DNA of 64,000 nt from assembly GCF_002007645.1 (NCBI RefSeq), contig NZ_CP019791.1, positions 4,022,593 to 4,086,592 of the forward strand, read 5' to 3'. The DNA is from Anaerohalosphaera lusitana (GTDB taxonomy: Bacteria; Planctomycetota; Phycisphaerae; Sedimentisphaerales; Anaerohalosphaeraceae). Made by a program: the position numbers and the translations under genes. Below the pieces are notes generated by a model. It did no database searches and had not been told where the DNA came from. It was given only the letters and a program-made list of their open reading frames with translations. Positions 55,189-63,810 of the stretch are shown piece after piece (position 1 is the stretch's first letter; each line of letters starts with the position of its first letter).

Positions 55189-55359
55189 TTAGAATTCTTC
55201 CTCGATACTGGCCTCTTCCTGAGCCCACTGTACATCGTCGGGCTCGACCTCTTCGTCGCCGCGATTCCAGGTGATGAGGCCGTAAACTACGCATATGAGT
55301 GTACTTACGATGCATAAAAGGTATGCCAGTAAAACGCCTTTACTCTCGATCCCAAACAT
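55189..55359 (-). CDS. symporter small accessory protein
   Basis: A 56-residue protein: MFGIESKGVLLAYLLCIVST followed by the rest of one membrane helix (LICVVYGLITW), then NRGDEEVEPDDVQWAQEEASIEEEF, an acidic cytoplasmic tail. AGGAG lies six bases before the ATG. It ends 46 bases upstream of the SSS symporter. Very small single-span proteins of this form precede sodium:solute symporters in Planctomycetota and other groups and are thought to be accessory subunits. It is too short for routine gene-size cut-offs. Confidence 0.83.
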   Translation of the reverse strand: MFGIESKGVLLAYLLCIVSTLICVVYGLITWNRGDEEVEPDDVQWAQEEASIEEEF

Positions 55360-55547
55360 GGCTCACTCCTATTTTGACCACTTGATGCGTCCGCAGACAG
55401 TGCGGAAGCATATTTAGTATATGGTATTGCAACTTCATCGGCGGTTAGGATGGAATCATTGCAGTTTTTTGTATTAAAACTCTGCGTTGTCCGCATATTT
55501 AGCGAGCAGTATACGCATTAACACGGACGCAGGCGGAGATTGAAATG

Positions 55548-56348
55548 TCAGATGTCCAGCAAACGGAGGGCGTTTTGGGATAAGATCAGGTCCAGGTCCG
55601 CCTGGGGGAGGTTTGTGTCACGCAACAGTTTTAGCTCCTGCGACTGGTCGTTCCAGGGGCTGTCGGTGCCGAAGAGGACCTTTTGGGGGCCGTGTCTGCG
55701 GATCAGGTCGGCTGTTTTTTGTACGCCGAGTGACCGGAAGGTGAAAGAGATATCCATATATATGTTGCGGCCGAGGATGAGCTGCTCTACTTCGTCCCAT
55801 GCGTCCCAGCCACCCATGTGGGCGGCGACGAGCTTGAGATCGGGCCAGTTTTGGGCCAGGTCGCGGATCTTTGCGGGGTCCACCCTTCTTTCACGGGGAA
55901 ATGCGATGTCGTAGCCGCAGTGCAAAAGCAGGACGAGTTGGGAAGTGCAGATATTGTCGTAGATTTCACGCATGCGGGGGTCGTTTGCGTAGAAGTTCTG
56001 GTAGAAGGGATGGAGCTTGACGCCGTGGAAGCCTTCGCGGGCGATCTGCTGGATCTTTTGGGGTTTGTCGTCATCTTTCGGATGCAGGGAAGGGAAAGGG
56101 AGGATCCTGTCGGAACGTATGGAGTCGCACCAAGTTAGGACGCCTTCGAACTGGCCGGGGCGGGTTGCTATGGTGCAGATGAAGCTTTTTTCGATGCCTG
56201 CGGCGTCCATTGAGCGTAAGAGGTCGGCGACCGTGCCGTCAAGGTATGCTTCTACGCCTGTTGCGCCGCTCTGCAGGTTGGCCATGGCCCTTTCGGCTAC
56301 CGCGTCGGGGAATGCGTGTGTGTGGAAATCTATTATACGTGAAGGCAC
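55548..56348 (-). CDS. TIM-barrel amidohydrolase
   Basis: A 266-residue metal-dependent hydrolase of the amidohydrolase-2 type: RIIDFHTHAFPDAVAERAM with the HxH metal ligands, GVKLHPFYQNFYANDP, VLLLHCGYD, LKLVAAHMGGWDAWDEVEQLI and KVLFGTDSPW with the catalytic Asp. These enzymes include decarboxylases and lactone or imino hydrolases; the substrate is open. The start is GTG at 56348, with AGAGG ten bases upstream. No operon partner is evident. Confidence 0.88.
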   Translation of the reverse strand: MPSRIIDFHTHAFPDAVAERAMANLQSGATGVEAYLDGTVADLLRSMDAAGIEKSFICTIATRPGQFEGVLTWCDSIRSDRILPFPSLHPKDDDKPQKIQQIAREGFHGVKLHPFYQNFYANDPRMREIYDNICTSQLVLLLHCGYDIAFPRERRVDPAKIRDLAQNWPDLKLVAAHMGGWDAWDEVEQLILGRNIYMDISFTFRSLGVQKTADLIRRHGPQKVLFGTDSPWNDQSQELKLLRDTNLPQADLDLILSQNALRLLDI

Positions 56349-56593
56349 TGTCGGTAAACCTCTTTTTTAATGCTGATGAATTCAGGTTTGGTATGTATGA
56401 CTATGGAAGCGATTTTGAAGGTGGTTGTCCAGTAAAAACCGGAAGTCGTTTGAAAACGCTTGATGTTAGGTGCCGTGGAGGAATGGAAAATCAGTATGCA
56501 TATTGGGCCGGGCAGAATCGAGGAACTGTTTCAAAACTCGGATTTGTCTTTCGGGGGTCCTTTTTCCGTTCGACTTCGGTGGTCGGGCCGCCG

Positions 56594-56674
56594 CAGAATT
56601 TAACAGCCGCGCCTCCGACGAACTTTCCGTTGGGTCCATTCTCGGCGAACTTTTTTTGTTAATATTATGCGGCT
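56594..56674 (+). repeat. intergenic repeat, copy B
   Basis: The second copy of the unit seen at 51472. The first 31 bases are identical in all three copies. AGCCGC (56605-56610) and GCGGCT (56669-56674) keep the stem. It lies in a 594-base gap between the amidohydrolase and the RAYT gene; the flanks are G/T-rich and hold no other gene. Confidence 0.85.
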
Positions 56675-56852
56675 GGTGGGTGCGGGAAATGGTCGGGGTG
56701 CTGGGACGTTGATTTGGTTGGCTGATGTTTTGTGATGATCTTTCGTTTGGGCTTGACAGTTTGGGGGGTGGGGGTGGATTTCAACCAAGGGGCTGCTGAC
56801 GTTGCACCAGTTGTGCAGCTTAGATGTAAGTGTTTACTAGTAAGGCACTTAT

Positions 56853-56948
56853 ATGCAAATTAACGGTGTCTGACCCTTTTTAATTTATCCGACGACGTTG
56901 CCTGCGGTGTCGATCATGCAAATTAAAAGTGTCTGACCCTTTTTAGTT
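56853..56948 (+). repeat. RAYT-associated direct repeats with RHS scar
   Basis: Two ~33-bp direct repeats (56853-56885 and 56916-56948, about 30 of 33 bases equal) contain GTGTCTGACCCTTTTTA, a motif also found on the other side of the RAYT gene. Between them lie 27 bases (56890-56916) identical to 58068-58094 inside the RHS gene. Confidence 0.8.
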
Positions 56949-57614
56949 AGGGGTTGTTTTGCGGGGGCGGCCTCTGGGGCGGAGGGAGGATTCGAGGGAG
57001 AGGGCTTTTGCTGTTTGGTGGGTCCAGTCGGAGTCGCCGAAGGGTCGGCCGCGCTGGATGCAGGTTTTGATTTCGTCTTCGGGCAGGTCCGCAGCGCCGT
57101 CGACGAGCTTTGTCCATCTGCGGGGAAGGGGCATCGGGCCATCGCTTAGTTCCAGGGGTGAGTCTTTGCCGAGGCGGTTGGCGAGTGAGCTCCAGAGGTA
57201 GTCGGCGCTACGTTTGACGAGTTTTGCGCGGAGCGGGTTGCTTTCGACGTAACGCATGAGGGTGAGGTAGTAGGTGTCGTCCTGGACGGGGAAGCTTTTG
57301 TAGCGGCCCTGGTAGAGGTGGCCGATGCCGACTGTGCGGTGGGCGGCATGCCAGCGGTGAGAGTGTGTGCCGGTGAGCCATTTCATGAAGGCGGAGAGGT
57401 CGCCGTCGGCGCGCGGCCAGAGGACGAGGTGCCAGTGGTTGGACATGATGCAGTAGCCGCAGATTCGCATGTCGAAGCGTTCGGCGGCTTCGGCGAGGAT
57501 CTGCTCGAAAGCGCGGAAGTCGTCGTCCTTTTTGAATATACGCAGGCGGCCGTTGGCGCGGTTGAGCACGTGGTAGACGATGTTTCCTTTTGCGATGCGT
57601 TTTTGTCTTGGCAT
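56943..57614 (-). CDS. REP-associated tyrosine transposase (RAYT)
   Basis: A 223-residue Y1-type nuclease: IAKGNIVYHVLNRANGRLRIFKKDDDFRAFEQIL, the metal-binding HWH at residues 60-62 in YCIMSNHWHLVLWP, GHLYQGRYKSFPVQDDTYYLTLMRYVESNPLRAKLV with the catalytic Tyr, and a basic C-terminus. RAYTs are domesticated IS200-like transposases linked to REP repeats. It is flanked by direct repeats on both sides and placed at the 3' end of a damaged RHS gene. Confidence 0.93.
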   Translation of the reverse strand: MPRQKRIAKGNIVYHVLNRANGRLRIFKKDDDFRAFEQILAEAAERFDMRICGYCIMSNHWHLVLWPRADGDLSAFMKWLTGTHSHRWHAAHRTVGIGHLYQGRYKSFPVQDDTYYLTLMRYVESNPLRAKLVKRSADYLWSSLANRLGKDSPLELSDGPMPLPRRWTKLVDGAADLPEDEIKTCIQRGRPFGDSDWTHQTAKALSLESSLRPRGRPRKTTPN

Positions 57615-57654
57615 AATGAGCGATTATAGGGGCAAAAGCAGAGTTGTCAAGCAG

Positions 57655-57699
57655 AAAAAGTGTCTGACCCCTTTAATTCACCTGACCCCTTTAATTCAC
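57655..57699 (+). repeat. RAYT-associated tandem repeat, right side
   Basis: CTGACCCCTTTAATTCAC occurs twice in tandem (57664-57681 and 57682-57699), preceded by AAAAAGTGT. The core matches the left-side repeats in the same orientation. The second copy supplies the stop codon of the RHS frame. Confidence 0.85.
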
Positions 57700-58662
57700 C
57701 CCGATCTGCCACTGTTTGCAACAAATAAACTTGCGAATTAAACCATCGGGATCTGTACTTGTGATTGGGCTAGCACTGGTATAATTATATAAATTCATAC
57801 CATCAGAATACTGTCGGGTAGCTGCTAGCGGACTATTCTTGTTGGCATCTGGCACGATCCCCAGCGGGTCCTTTTGCAGGAAACGGCCGGTTTGGGGGTC
57901 GTAGTATCGGTGGCGGGAATATTGTAATTTCAAAGAGCCGCCGTCTAGTATATCCAGGCGTCGGCCTGTGTACAAGTACGGATTTTCCTTTTGCGGTTTT
58001 TGCCAGCTCTGCGTGTAGTCGGCGTTGTAGACGGTTGCTTTGCCGTATGCGTTGTATTCATAGCGTTCGACGACGTTGCCTGCGGTGTCGATCAGGGCGG
58101 CGGTGCTGTAGAGGTGATCGTGGGCGTAGTAGAGGTCCGTGGCGGTGTCGCTGGTCATGAGAGGCTCGTCGATGTAGTTGCCATACACCGGGAAGTCATT
58201 TTGAAACTCATTTTGCTTTGCGGCGGCCCTTTTTCCGTCTGGCTGCGTTGTGCAAAATCGCCCATAGTTACGGCTATTGCCAATTTTGCACGCCTTGCCA
58301 GCCGAAAAAATCTCAGGCCGCAAATTCAAAAGCAGTTTCAGAAATGCCTTCCTGTACCGCTTGAAGTTGTCGCTGCCGTCGTATTCGGCCAGCACCTGCC
58401 AGTTGTCGTTGTAGTAGTAGATGCGTGTGTTCGCGGTCGTTTTGTGGTCGACCTTGCGGATACGCTGGCCGAGCGCGTCATAATCGAAGCTGGCCACGAG
58501 CGAACCGGAGGCATCCTTGATCTGGCTGATGCGGTTTTCGTAGTCGTAGGTGTACTGATAGCCGTTCTGGTCGGTGGTGGTGTTGCCCGCGTCGTCATAG
58601 GTGCAGATGACGTCATAGCCGGTGGTGGCGGAGTCGTAGCGGTTGGTGAGTTTGGGCTGGTG
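57691..58662 (-). pseudogene. 5'-truncated RHS-repeat protein gene with in-frame insertion
   Basis: The frame encodes YD-repeat sequence (CTYDDAGNTTTDQNGYQYTYDYENRISQI, FDYDALGQRIRKVDH, GNYIDEPLMTS, YAHDHLYSTAALIDTAGNVVERYEYNAYG) and the RHS core (LDGGSLKLQYSRHRYYDPQTGRFLQKDPLG). It lacks the N-terminal delivery domains: an in-frame stop lies at 58663-58665 with no upstream RHS sequence. The C-terminus stops 50 residues after the core, where a toxin domain would begin, within the RAYT repeat. Residues from 58353 to 58189 are a 55-codon insertion. It is probably a decayed polymorphic-toxin or wall-associated gene. Confidence 0.85.
58189..58353 (-). mobile_element. MITE-like inverted-repeat insertion inside the RHS gene
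   Basis: 165 bases break the RHS motif RY-VYGNYIDE. The outer arms (58191-58223 and 58318-58352) are imperfect inverted repeats of about 33 bases, starting GGAAG. The inner arms (58239-58258 and 58283-58302) are also inverted, and ATAG...CTAT forms the central loop, so the whole unit can fold as one long hairpin. ACCG flanks it on both sides. It codes for nothing and has an exact multiple of three bases. Confidence 0.8.
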
Positions 58663-58714
58663 TTATGGATTTTGTAAAGAGCTTGTCAGAAGCCATTTCA
58701 ATAGTCAGATTTAT

Positions 58715-60439
58715 CTAATTTTCTAAAATCTGGCCGTCTTCGATCAGACTTGGTCTCAGCTTTTCGTAAGGAACATCCTGAACGGCAATATTGTTGTCTG
58801 CCGCCAGTGCCGCGGCTTGGCCCGCACTTTGCCCCAGAATCATAAAAACCGGCTCCATGCGGATCGAACCGTATGCTACATGTGATGATGAAAGACAAAC
58901 CGGAACCAGCAGATTTTGGCATTCGTTTTTTTTCGGCACAATCGAGCGGTACGAAACCGGGTAGGGCGCGGGGCATGGCTTTCCGAAATTGCCATCATTA
59001 CGGACAGTTACTTTTCCATCTACTTCTACTACTGAACGTTGACAAAAATGAGAATCCATTGGATAAGACGCCAGACCGACTGAATCCTTAACCGTTCTCT
59101 TTGATTCACAGTTCGCCTGGGTCATCACATAATCGGAAACCATGCGACGGCCTTCCCGCACATAAAGCTGGTGAGGCCAGTAACCCGTTTCCACAAACTC
59201 ATCAGGATCGAGCCCGAATTGGTTAACCCTCTCCTGCAGCTTCTCCGGAACCTGCGGATCGTTCGCCAAAAAGTACATCAGTCCCTGCTGATACTCGACA
59301 TGGTCCTGGAAAATCTGCTCACGTAGTTCGTACAATTCGTGCATGGGCATCGGCAAACCCCGCCTTGGTGCAGGGAGTTCATCAAAAGAAAGGGGCTTGT
59401 AAGTGCCGTCCGGCCAGCGATAATTGCCCCCAATATAGTCTGAAGAAAAGCTCCCCGCGTTATTACTGTCTCCGTTCCTCATCTGAACAGGCCCGTCCGT
59501 CATCGGACGCCTAGTGTAATTCAGCGTCCACCGGATACCCGGATCAAGATTCAAAAATCGCCCAAGCAATGCATACCTGTGGGGATCATACCCCTTCGGC
59601 TTATAGAACGGAATCTTGCCGTCCTTATTCGTCAAATACATTCGAAAGTTGTAAGCCTGAACTTTCAAATCCCCATCACCCGGGGTCCCAGCGGGTTCAA
59701 GAGATATCTCAGGAAGCAGCCCTGATTTTGGAACATCCGGAACCACATAGGGGCTCAATTGTAACCCGCAAAACTCGTAAACATTTTGATATGAGACCTT
59801 CTGCCATTTTCCAGCAAGCGACTCACCGTAAGCCCCCGCGGGCTCTCGCCCGACATAATACGACACATTCGCCGCCGCGAACAGATCCCCCTCATATGTG
59901 GAATCGACAAACACTTCTGCCTTGACCGTCTCACCTGTTTCCATGACAATTGAAACCAACCGACCGTTTCTAAGTTCCGCGGATACAAGACACCTGCCGA
60001 GCAACACCTTTACACCCGCTTCGTCAAGCATCGTCCTGTACAAGGATTCGGCCCGCGAAGGACTGAAATCTTTGATTCTGCCGATGCGTTCATAAAACCG
60101 CCTTGCCAACCCGCCTATGGATTTATTATCGCCCACGTCCGTCGCGGTCAATCCCCCCGAGGTCATCCCACCTACATGCCGGTTAAACGAAAACAACACT
60201 ACCTTTTTACCACAATCAGCAGCCTGTATCGCCGCGGTAACGCCTGCGGTCGTCCCGCCGTAAACCGCCACATCACATTCGACCACCTTAGGCTCGCCGG
60301 GCTCAACCTGCTGATAATAAACCGGCCTGCCCATATTCGAACTCTGACCGGATGCGTTGATAGAAGAACTGCACCCAGAAAACAATAAAATCAGGACCGA
60401 AACCGCAAAGGCTGTAAAATACTTAGTAACCAGCTTCAT
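58715..60439 (-). CDS. FAD-dependent oxidoreductase lipoprotein
   Basis: A 574-residue protein with a lipoprotein signal (VLILLFSGCSSS, lipobox LFSGC) and the FAD_oxidored dinucleotide fold: CDVAVYGGTTAGVTAAIQAADCGKKVVLFSFNRHVGGMTSGGLTATDVG. The pattern GTTAG replaces the common GxGxxG. Later segments (VFVDSTYEGDLFAAANVSYYVGRE, GFPHQLYVREGRRMVSDYVM-like) fit the family. Members are frequent in glycan-use loci of Bacteroidota and Planctomycetota, but the substrate is unproven. The ATG at 60439 follows GGGAG. It is divergent from the Gfo/Idh/MocA fusion gene. Confidence 0.85.
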   Translation of the reverse strand: MKLVTKYFTAFAVSVLILLFSGCSSSINASGQSSNMGRPVYYQQVEPGEPKVVECDVAVYGGTTAGVTAAIQAADCGKKVVLFSFNRHVGGMTSGGLTATDVGDNKSIGGLARRFYERIGRIKDFSPSRAESLYRTMLDEAGVKVLLGRCLVSAELRNGRLVSIVMETGETVKAEVFVDSTYEGDLFAAANVSYYVGREPAGAYGESLAGKWQKVSYQNVYEFCGLQLSPYVVPDVPKSGLLPEISLEPAGTPGDGDLKVQAYNFRMYLTNKDGKIPFYKPKGYDPHRYALLGRFLNLDPGIRWTLNYTRRPMTDGPVQMRNGDSNNAGSFSSDYIGGNYRWPDGTYKPLSFDELPAPRRGLPMPMHELYELREQIFQDHVEYQQGLMYFLANDPQVPEKLQERVNQFGLDPDEFVETGYWPHQLYVREGRRMVSDYVMTQANCESKRTVKDSVGLASYPMDSHFCQRSVVEVDGKVTVRNDGNFGKPCPAPYPVSYRSIVPKKNECQNLLVPVCLSSSHVAYGSIRMEPVFMILGQSAGQAAALAADNNIAVQDVPYEKLRPSLIEDGQILEN

Positions 60440-60915
60440 TCGTAACTCCCATCTAAAAGTCATCTTCCCTTGAACCTAAAATGATCTGATATGGAAGACT
60501 ACCATACCCACCCATAAACATCAAGAAAGTCTCTGGCAGTGTAAGAAATGTTTCGCACATTTGATTTTTTGTCTTTCGTTGGTAATTGCTTATCTTCCTG
60601 ATGATCTTGCGTCCGCTTGCTTGAGCGAACAAAGGAAGGGTTCAGTCAGGCAAAAATCCAGCTCTGACGGGCTCCTCGCAGGAAAAACTTTACAAGACCG
60701 GCACACTTCAAAGCATTGCCGACCCTTTCCAGCGTTGATTGATGCACCTAGTTTTTAATGGGCTTGTAAGGTAATTCCCGGCGAAAATCGCTCATAGAGT
60801 GAAATAATACTGGAAGTTCTGTTTGGTTATTGTTTTAATGGGGAAAATAGATTGGGTAGGGTTGATCGGCAGCGATCGGCCATTAATGCGTAAAAACTAG
60901 ATTCGGAGGTTCTTC
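60440..60915. promoter_or_regulatory. divergent promoter region
   Basis: 476 bases separate the two divergent oxidoreductase genes and must hold both promoters. A direct repeat GATCGGC (60863-60869 and again from 60873, spaced by AGC) occurs about 50 bases before the plus-strand gene and could bind a regulator. No gene with a convincing ribosome site was found in the gap. Confidence 0.4.
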
Positions 60916-63408
60916 ATGTATCAGAGTGCAAAATCTCACCGTCAGGGTTCTTCACGTCGGGATTTTATCAAGAGCGTTCTTTATGCGTCGCCGCTGGTGA
61001 TGCTTGGTTCTGATTTCGTATTCGGCGAGAGGACCATTGAGCCGTTGTTCGAACCGAAGAAGATTCGGCCGGGCAAAAAGATCCGTGCGGCACAGGTTGG
61101 GGTGTTTCATCGGGGCGGTCAGGTTCTGGATTCGTTCAAAAGATACGGGCAGCAGGTAGAGTTCAAGGCATTTGCAGACGTTCTGTTTACCGATCCTGAT
61201 TCGAAGATGCGGGGCTTTGAGGGTGTGCCGTGCTATAGGGACTATCGCGAGATGATGGAAGAGATGCACGATGAGATCGACGCGGTAATCGTGTGTACGC
61301 CGGACCATTCGCATTTTCCGGCTGTGGCGCATGCGATGCTGCTGGGTAAGCACGTGTATGTTGAAAAGCCTTTGGCGCAGAACGCTTATGAGTGCCGGCT
61401 GCTGGAGAAGCTTGCGAAGTCAACAGGCGTTGTGACGCAGCTTGGTAACCAGGGGCATTCGGGTGCGGGGACGTTCCAGTTTGGTGACTGGGTCGATGCG
61501 GGGCTGATCAAGAACGTGAAGAAGATCGATGCGTGGATGGTGAAGAGCCGTCGCTGGCACGGGTGGACGATCACTGAATATCCGGATGTCGTTCCGCCGG
61601 TCGGTTATGACTGGGATCAGTGGCTGAGCAGGCGTCCGTTCAGGCCTCACAGTGAAAGGATGACGGGTGGAAACTGGCGATGCTGGTATGAGTTCGGCTG
61701 CGGGTGCATGGGTGACTGGGGTGCTCATATCCTCGATGCGATCCACAGGTATCTCAAGCTGGGTCAGCCTTATGAGGTTACTACGGAGACTTACGGTGAA
61801 AGCGATCTGTATTATCCGCAGGGTTCCGTGATCACGTTCAAGTTCAAGCAGCGCGAGGGTATGCCTCCGCTGGAGCTGAGATGGTTCGACGGGCAGGGGC
61901 ATTATCCGGACAAGATACCGGCAGGTTACAAGGATAAGATGGGCAATGTGGGTTCGCTGATATACAGTGAGGACTTTACGATCCGCGGGCACAGTCATGG
62001 TGCACGTTATGAGATCATCGACGAGGCGAAGGCTGAAGCTGTCAAGAAATCGGGCAAACAGCCGCCATTCAGGAAGAACCTGTCCAACCACTACAAGAAC
62101 TTTTTGAACGCATGTCAGGGTATCGAAGAGGCTAATTCGCGGTTTGAGGTTGGTGCTCCACTTTCCGAGATGCTGTGTCTGGGTTGTGTGGGTCAGAAGT
62201 ATCCGGGGACGCTCAAGTATGATGCGAAGACGATGACGATCACCAACAACGCAGAAGCGAACAAGATGCTTAGGGGTCCTGAGGTTCGCGATATCTGGGA
62301 TGCTTACGATAAGGGCAAGCCGGCCAAGTCGAAGAAGTCGCTTATCAAGCGGCCGGGGCAGGCGAAGTGGGAAGGCCTGGTCGATGACGGCATGAGCAAA
62401 TGGCAGAACCCGTATGAATGGGGTGAGTATGAGGTGGTTGACGGCGAGGTTCATCTGACTTCGGATAAGGGCAAGTGGTTCTTGCTGACGGATAAAGAAT
62501 ACGCCAACTTCGTCTTTGAGGCTGAGATCAAGATGCCGGTTAAGAAAGGCAACTCGGGATTTTTGTTCCGCTGTCAGAAGAAAAAGAACAAGGCGTGGGG
62601 CTATCAGGCAGAGGTTGATACGAGCGACCGCAAGTGGTCGGGCGGGCTTTATGACGAGGGCAGACGCCGATGGTTCGTTTCGCCCAATCGCGATCATGCA
62701 AGCGGGAAAGAGCAGCAGGAGTCTATTGCCGCATTCAGGAAGAGAGCGGGCGACTGCTTCAAGCAGGGGCAGTGGAACAAGTACCGCATCGAGTGCATGG
62801 GGCCGAACATCAAGATCTATGTGAATGATGTTCTGACGACCGATGTTCAGGATCAGTGGGATATTGCGGGTTATATAGGGCTTCAGCATCATGGCGAGAA
62901 GGGGCTTACGTATAAGTTCCGCAACGTTCGGATCAAGGACCTTGGTGCGGGCGGTGAGGTATATTATCCGCACCGCGAAGAGGCCGCACGCCGGGCCGCT
63001 GCTTCGGGAGCTGTTGAGAATACGCTGCCGGGCGATGTTTATGAGGCGGAGTCTGTGGTACTCGGCGGCGGGACCAAAGTTGCCGACAACCAGAAGGGTT
63101 ATCAGGGTAAAGGATTTGCCGACTTTGGCGGGGCCGGGTCTTTCGCGCATTTCGATAATGTTCTGGCGGATAAGACGGGCACTTTCAAGCTGACGTTCAG
63201 GTATGCTGCGAGTGATAACAACAGGGCGTGTAATCTTGTGGTCAACGGCAAGAAGGTCGGGGTTGTCAAGTTCCCGTCGACCAACGACTGGACGACCTGG
63301 AAGACGCTGGATGTTAATGCGAAGCTTGAGAAAGGCGGCAACTCGATCAAAGTTGTGGCTATCAAATCTGGTCCGAATCTGGACGCTATGGCAGTGAATA
63401 AGGCATAA
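60916..63408 (+). CDS. exported Gfo/Idh/MocA dehydrogenase-DUF1080-CBM fusion
   Basis: An 830-residue protein. A twin-arginine signal (SSRRDFIKSVLYASPLVML) is followed by a Gfo/Idh/MocA dehydrogenase: VGVFHRGGQVLDSFKRYG (nucleotide binding), VCTPDHSHFPAVAHAMLLGKHVYVEKPLAQN with the EKP motif at about 150, and a C-terminal domain through about 450. Residues about 480-690 are DUF1080, a 3-keto-glycoside hydrolase/LamG-like domain (EFEAEIKMPVKKGNSGFLFRCQ-like). Residues about 705-828 resemble a carbohydrate-binding module (YEAESVVLGGG...GFADFGGAGSFAHFDN). GGAGG precedes the ATG. A likely role is oxidation and cleavage of a glycan in the periplasm. Confidence 0.87.
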   Translation: MYQSAKSHRQGSSRRDFIKSVLYASPLVMLGSDFVFGERTIEPLFEPKKIRPGKKIRAAQVGVFHRGGQVLDSFKRYGQQVEFKAFADVLFTDPDSKMRGFEGVPCYRDYREMMEEMHDEIDAVIVCTPDHSHFPAVAHAMLLGKHVYVEKPLAQNAYECRLLEKLAKSTGVVTQLGNQGHSGAGTFQFGDWVDAGLIKNVKKIDAWMVKSRRWHGWTITEYPDVVPPVGYDWDQWLSRRPFRPHSERMTGGNWRCWYEFGCGCMGDWGAHILDAIHRYLKLGQPYEVTTETYGESDLYYPQGSVITFKFKQREGMPPLELRWFDGQGHYPDKIPAGYKDKMGNVGSLIYSEDFTIRGHSHGARYEIIDEAKAEAVKKSGKQPPFRKNLSNHYKNFLNACQGIEEANSRFEVGAPLSEMLCLGCVGQKYPGTLKYDAKTMTITNNAEANKMLRGPEVRDIWDAYDKGKPAKSKKSLIKRPGQAKWEGLVDDGMSKWQNPYEWGEYEVVDGEVHLTSDKGKWFLLTDKEYANFVFEAEIKMPVKKGNSGFLFRCQKKKNKAWGYQAEVDTSDRKWSGGLYDEGRRRWFVSPNRDHASGKEQQESIAAFRKRAGDCFKQGQWNKYRIECMGPNIKIYVNDVLTTDVQDQWDIAGYIGLQHHGEKGLTYKFRNVRIKDLGAGGEVYYPHREEAARRAAASGAVENTLPGDVYEAESVVLGGGTKVADNQKGYQGKGFADFGGAGSFAHFDNVLADKTGTFKLTFRYAASDNNRACNLVVNGKKVGVVKFPSTNDWTTWKTLDVNAKLEKGGNSIKVVAIKSGPNLDAMAVNKA

Positions 63409-63462
63409 TGCCGGGTTAGCTGGCTGCGGGCAACTGCGGTCAAACAATTAAGTCAGATCAAA

Positions 63463-63493
63463 AAGGTCACGGTGAAAGCTGTGGCCTTTTTTT
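63463..63493 (+). terminator. rho-independent terminator after the fusion gene
   Basis: AAGGTCAC (63463-63470) pairs with GTGGCCTT (63481-63488), one wobble, followed by a T-run to 63493. It ends the Gfo/Idh/MocA-DUF1080 transcript. Confidence 0.85.
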
Positions 63494-63537
63494 GGTTCAT
63501 CACGTAATAAGGGGGGGGGCATGCAGTTGGGCCGGGG

Positions 63538-63610
63538 CAGAATTTAACAGCCGCGCCTCCGACGAACTTTTGAGTGGTCCATTCTCGGCGAACTGTGAAA
63601 TCATGCTGCT
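63538..63610 (+). repeat. intergenic repeat, copy C
   Basis: The third copy of the unit at 51472 and 56594, in the same orientation. The closing stem is kept less well: AGCCGC (63549-63554) against GCTGCT (63605-63610), one mismatch. It follows a terminator and precedes the ldhA-like gene; the rest of the 400-base gap holds nothing else recognisable. Confidence 0.83.
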
Positions 63611-63810
63611 GAGGTTTCTGAATACTGTAAGACATGGTTGTAGCTGTGTTTTATTTCGGGCGATAAGCACCCTTGCAATTCTGCGATTATGGTTTAAGTT
63701 GGAATGGAGTCTTTTACCCATATGGGAGTTTATTGTCGCTATTTTGCGAACATAAAAGGGTAATTCGGACGTATGATTCGTAAGACGAACATCTTTGAAA
63801 GGAGCATATA

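Noticed and set aside
61420-63447. A 675-codon minus-strand frame opposite the Gfo/Idh/MocA fusion
   Set aside because: It is the antisense of a well-supported protein; composition is shadow-like and no domain is recognisable.
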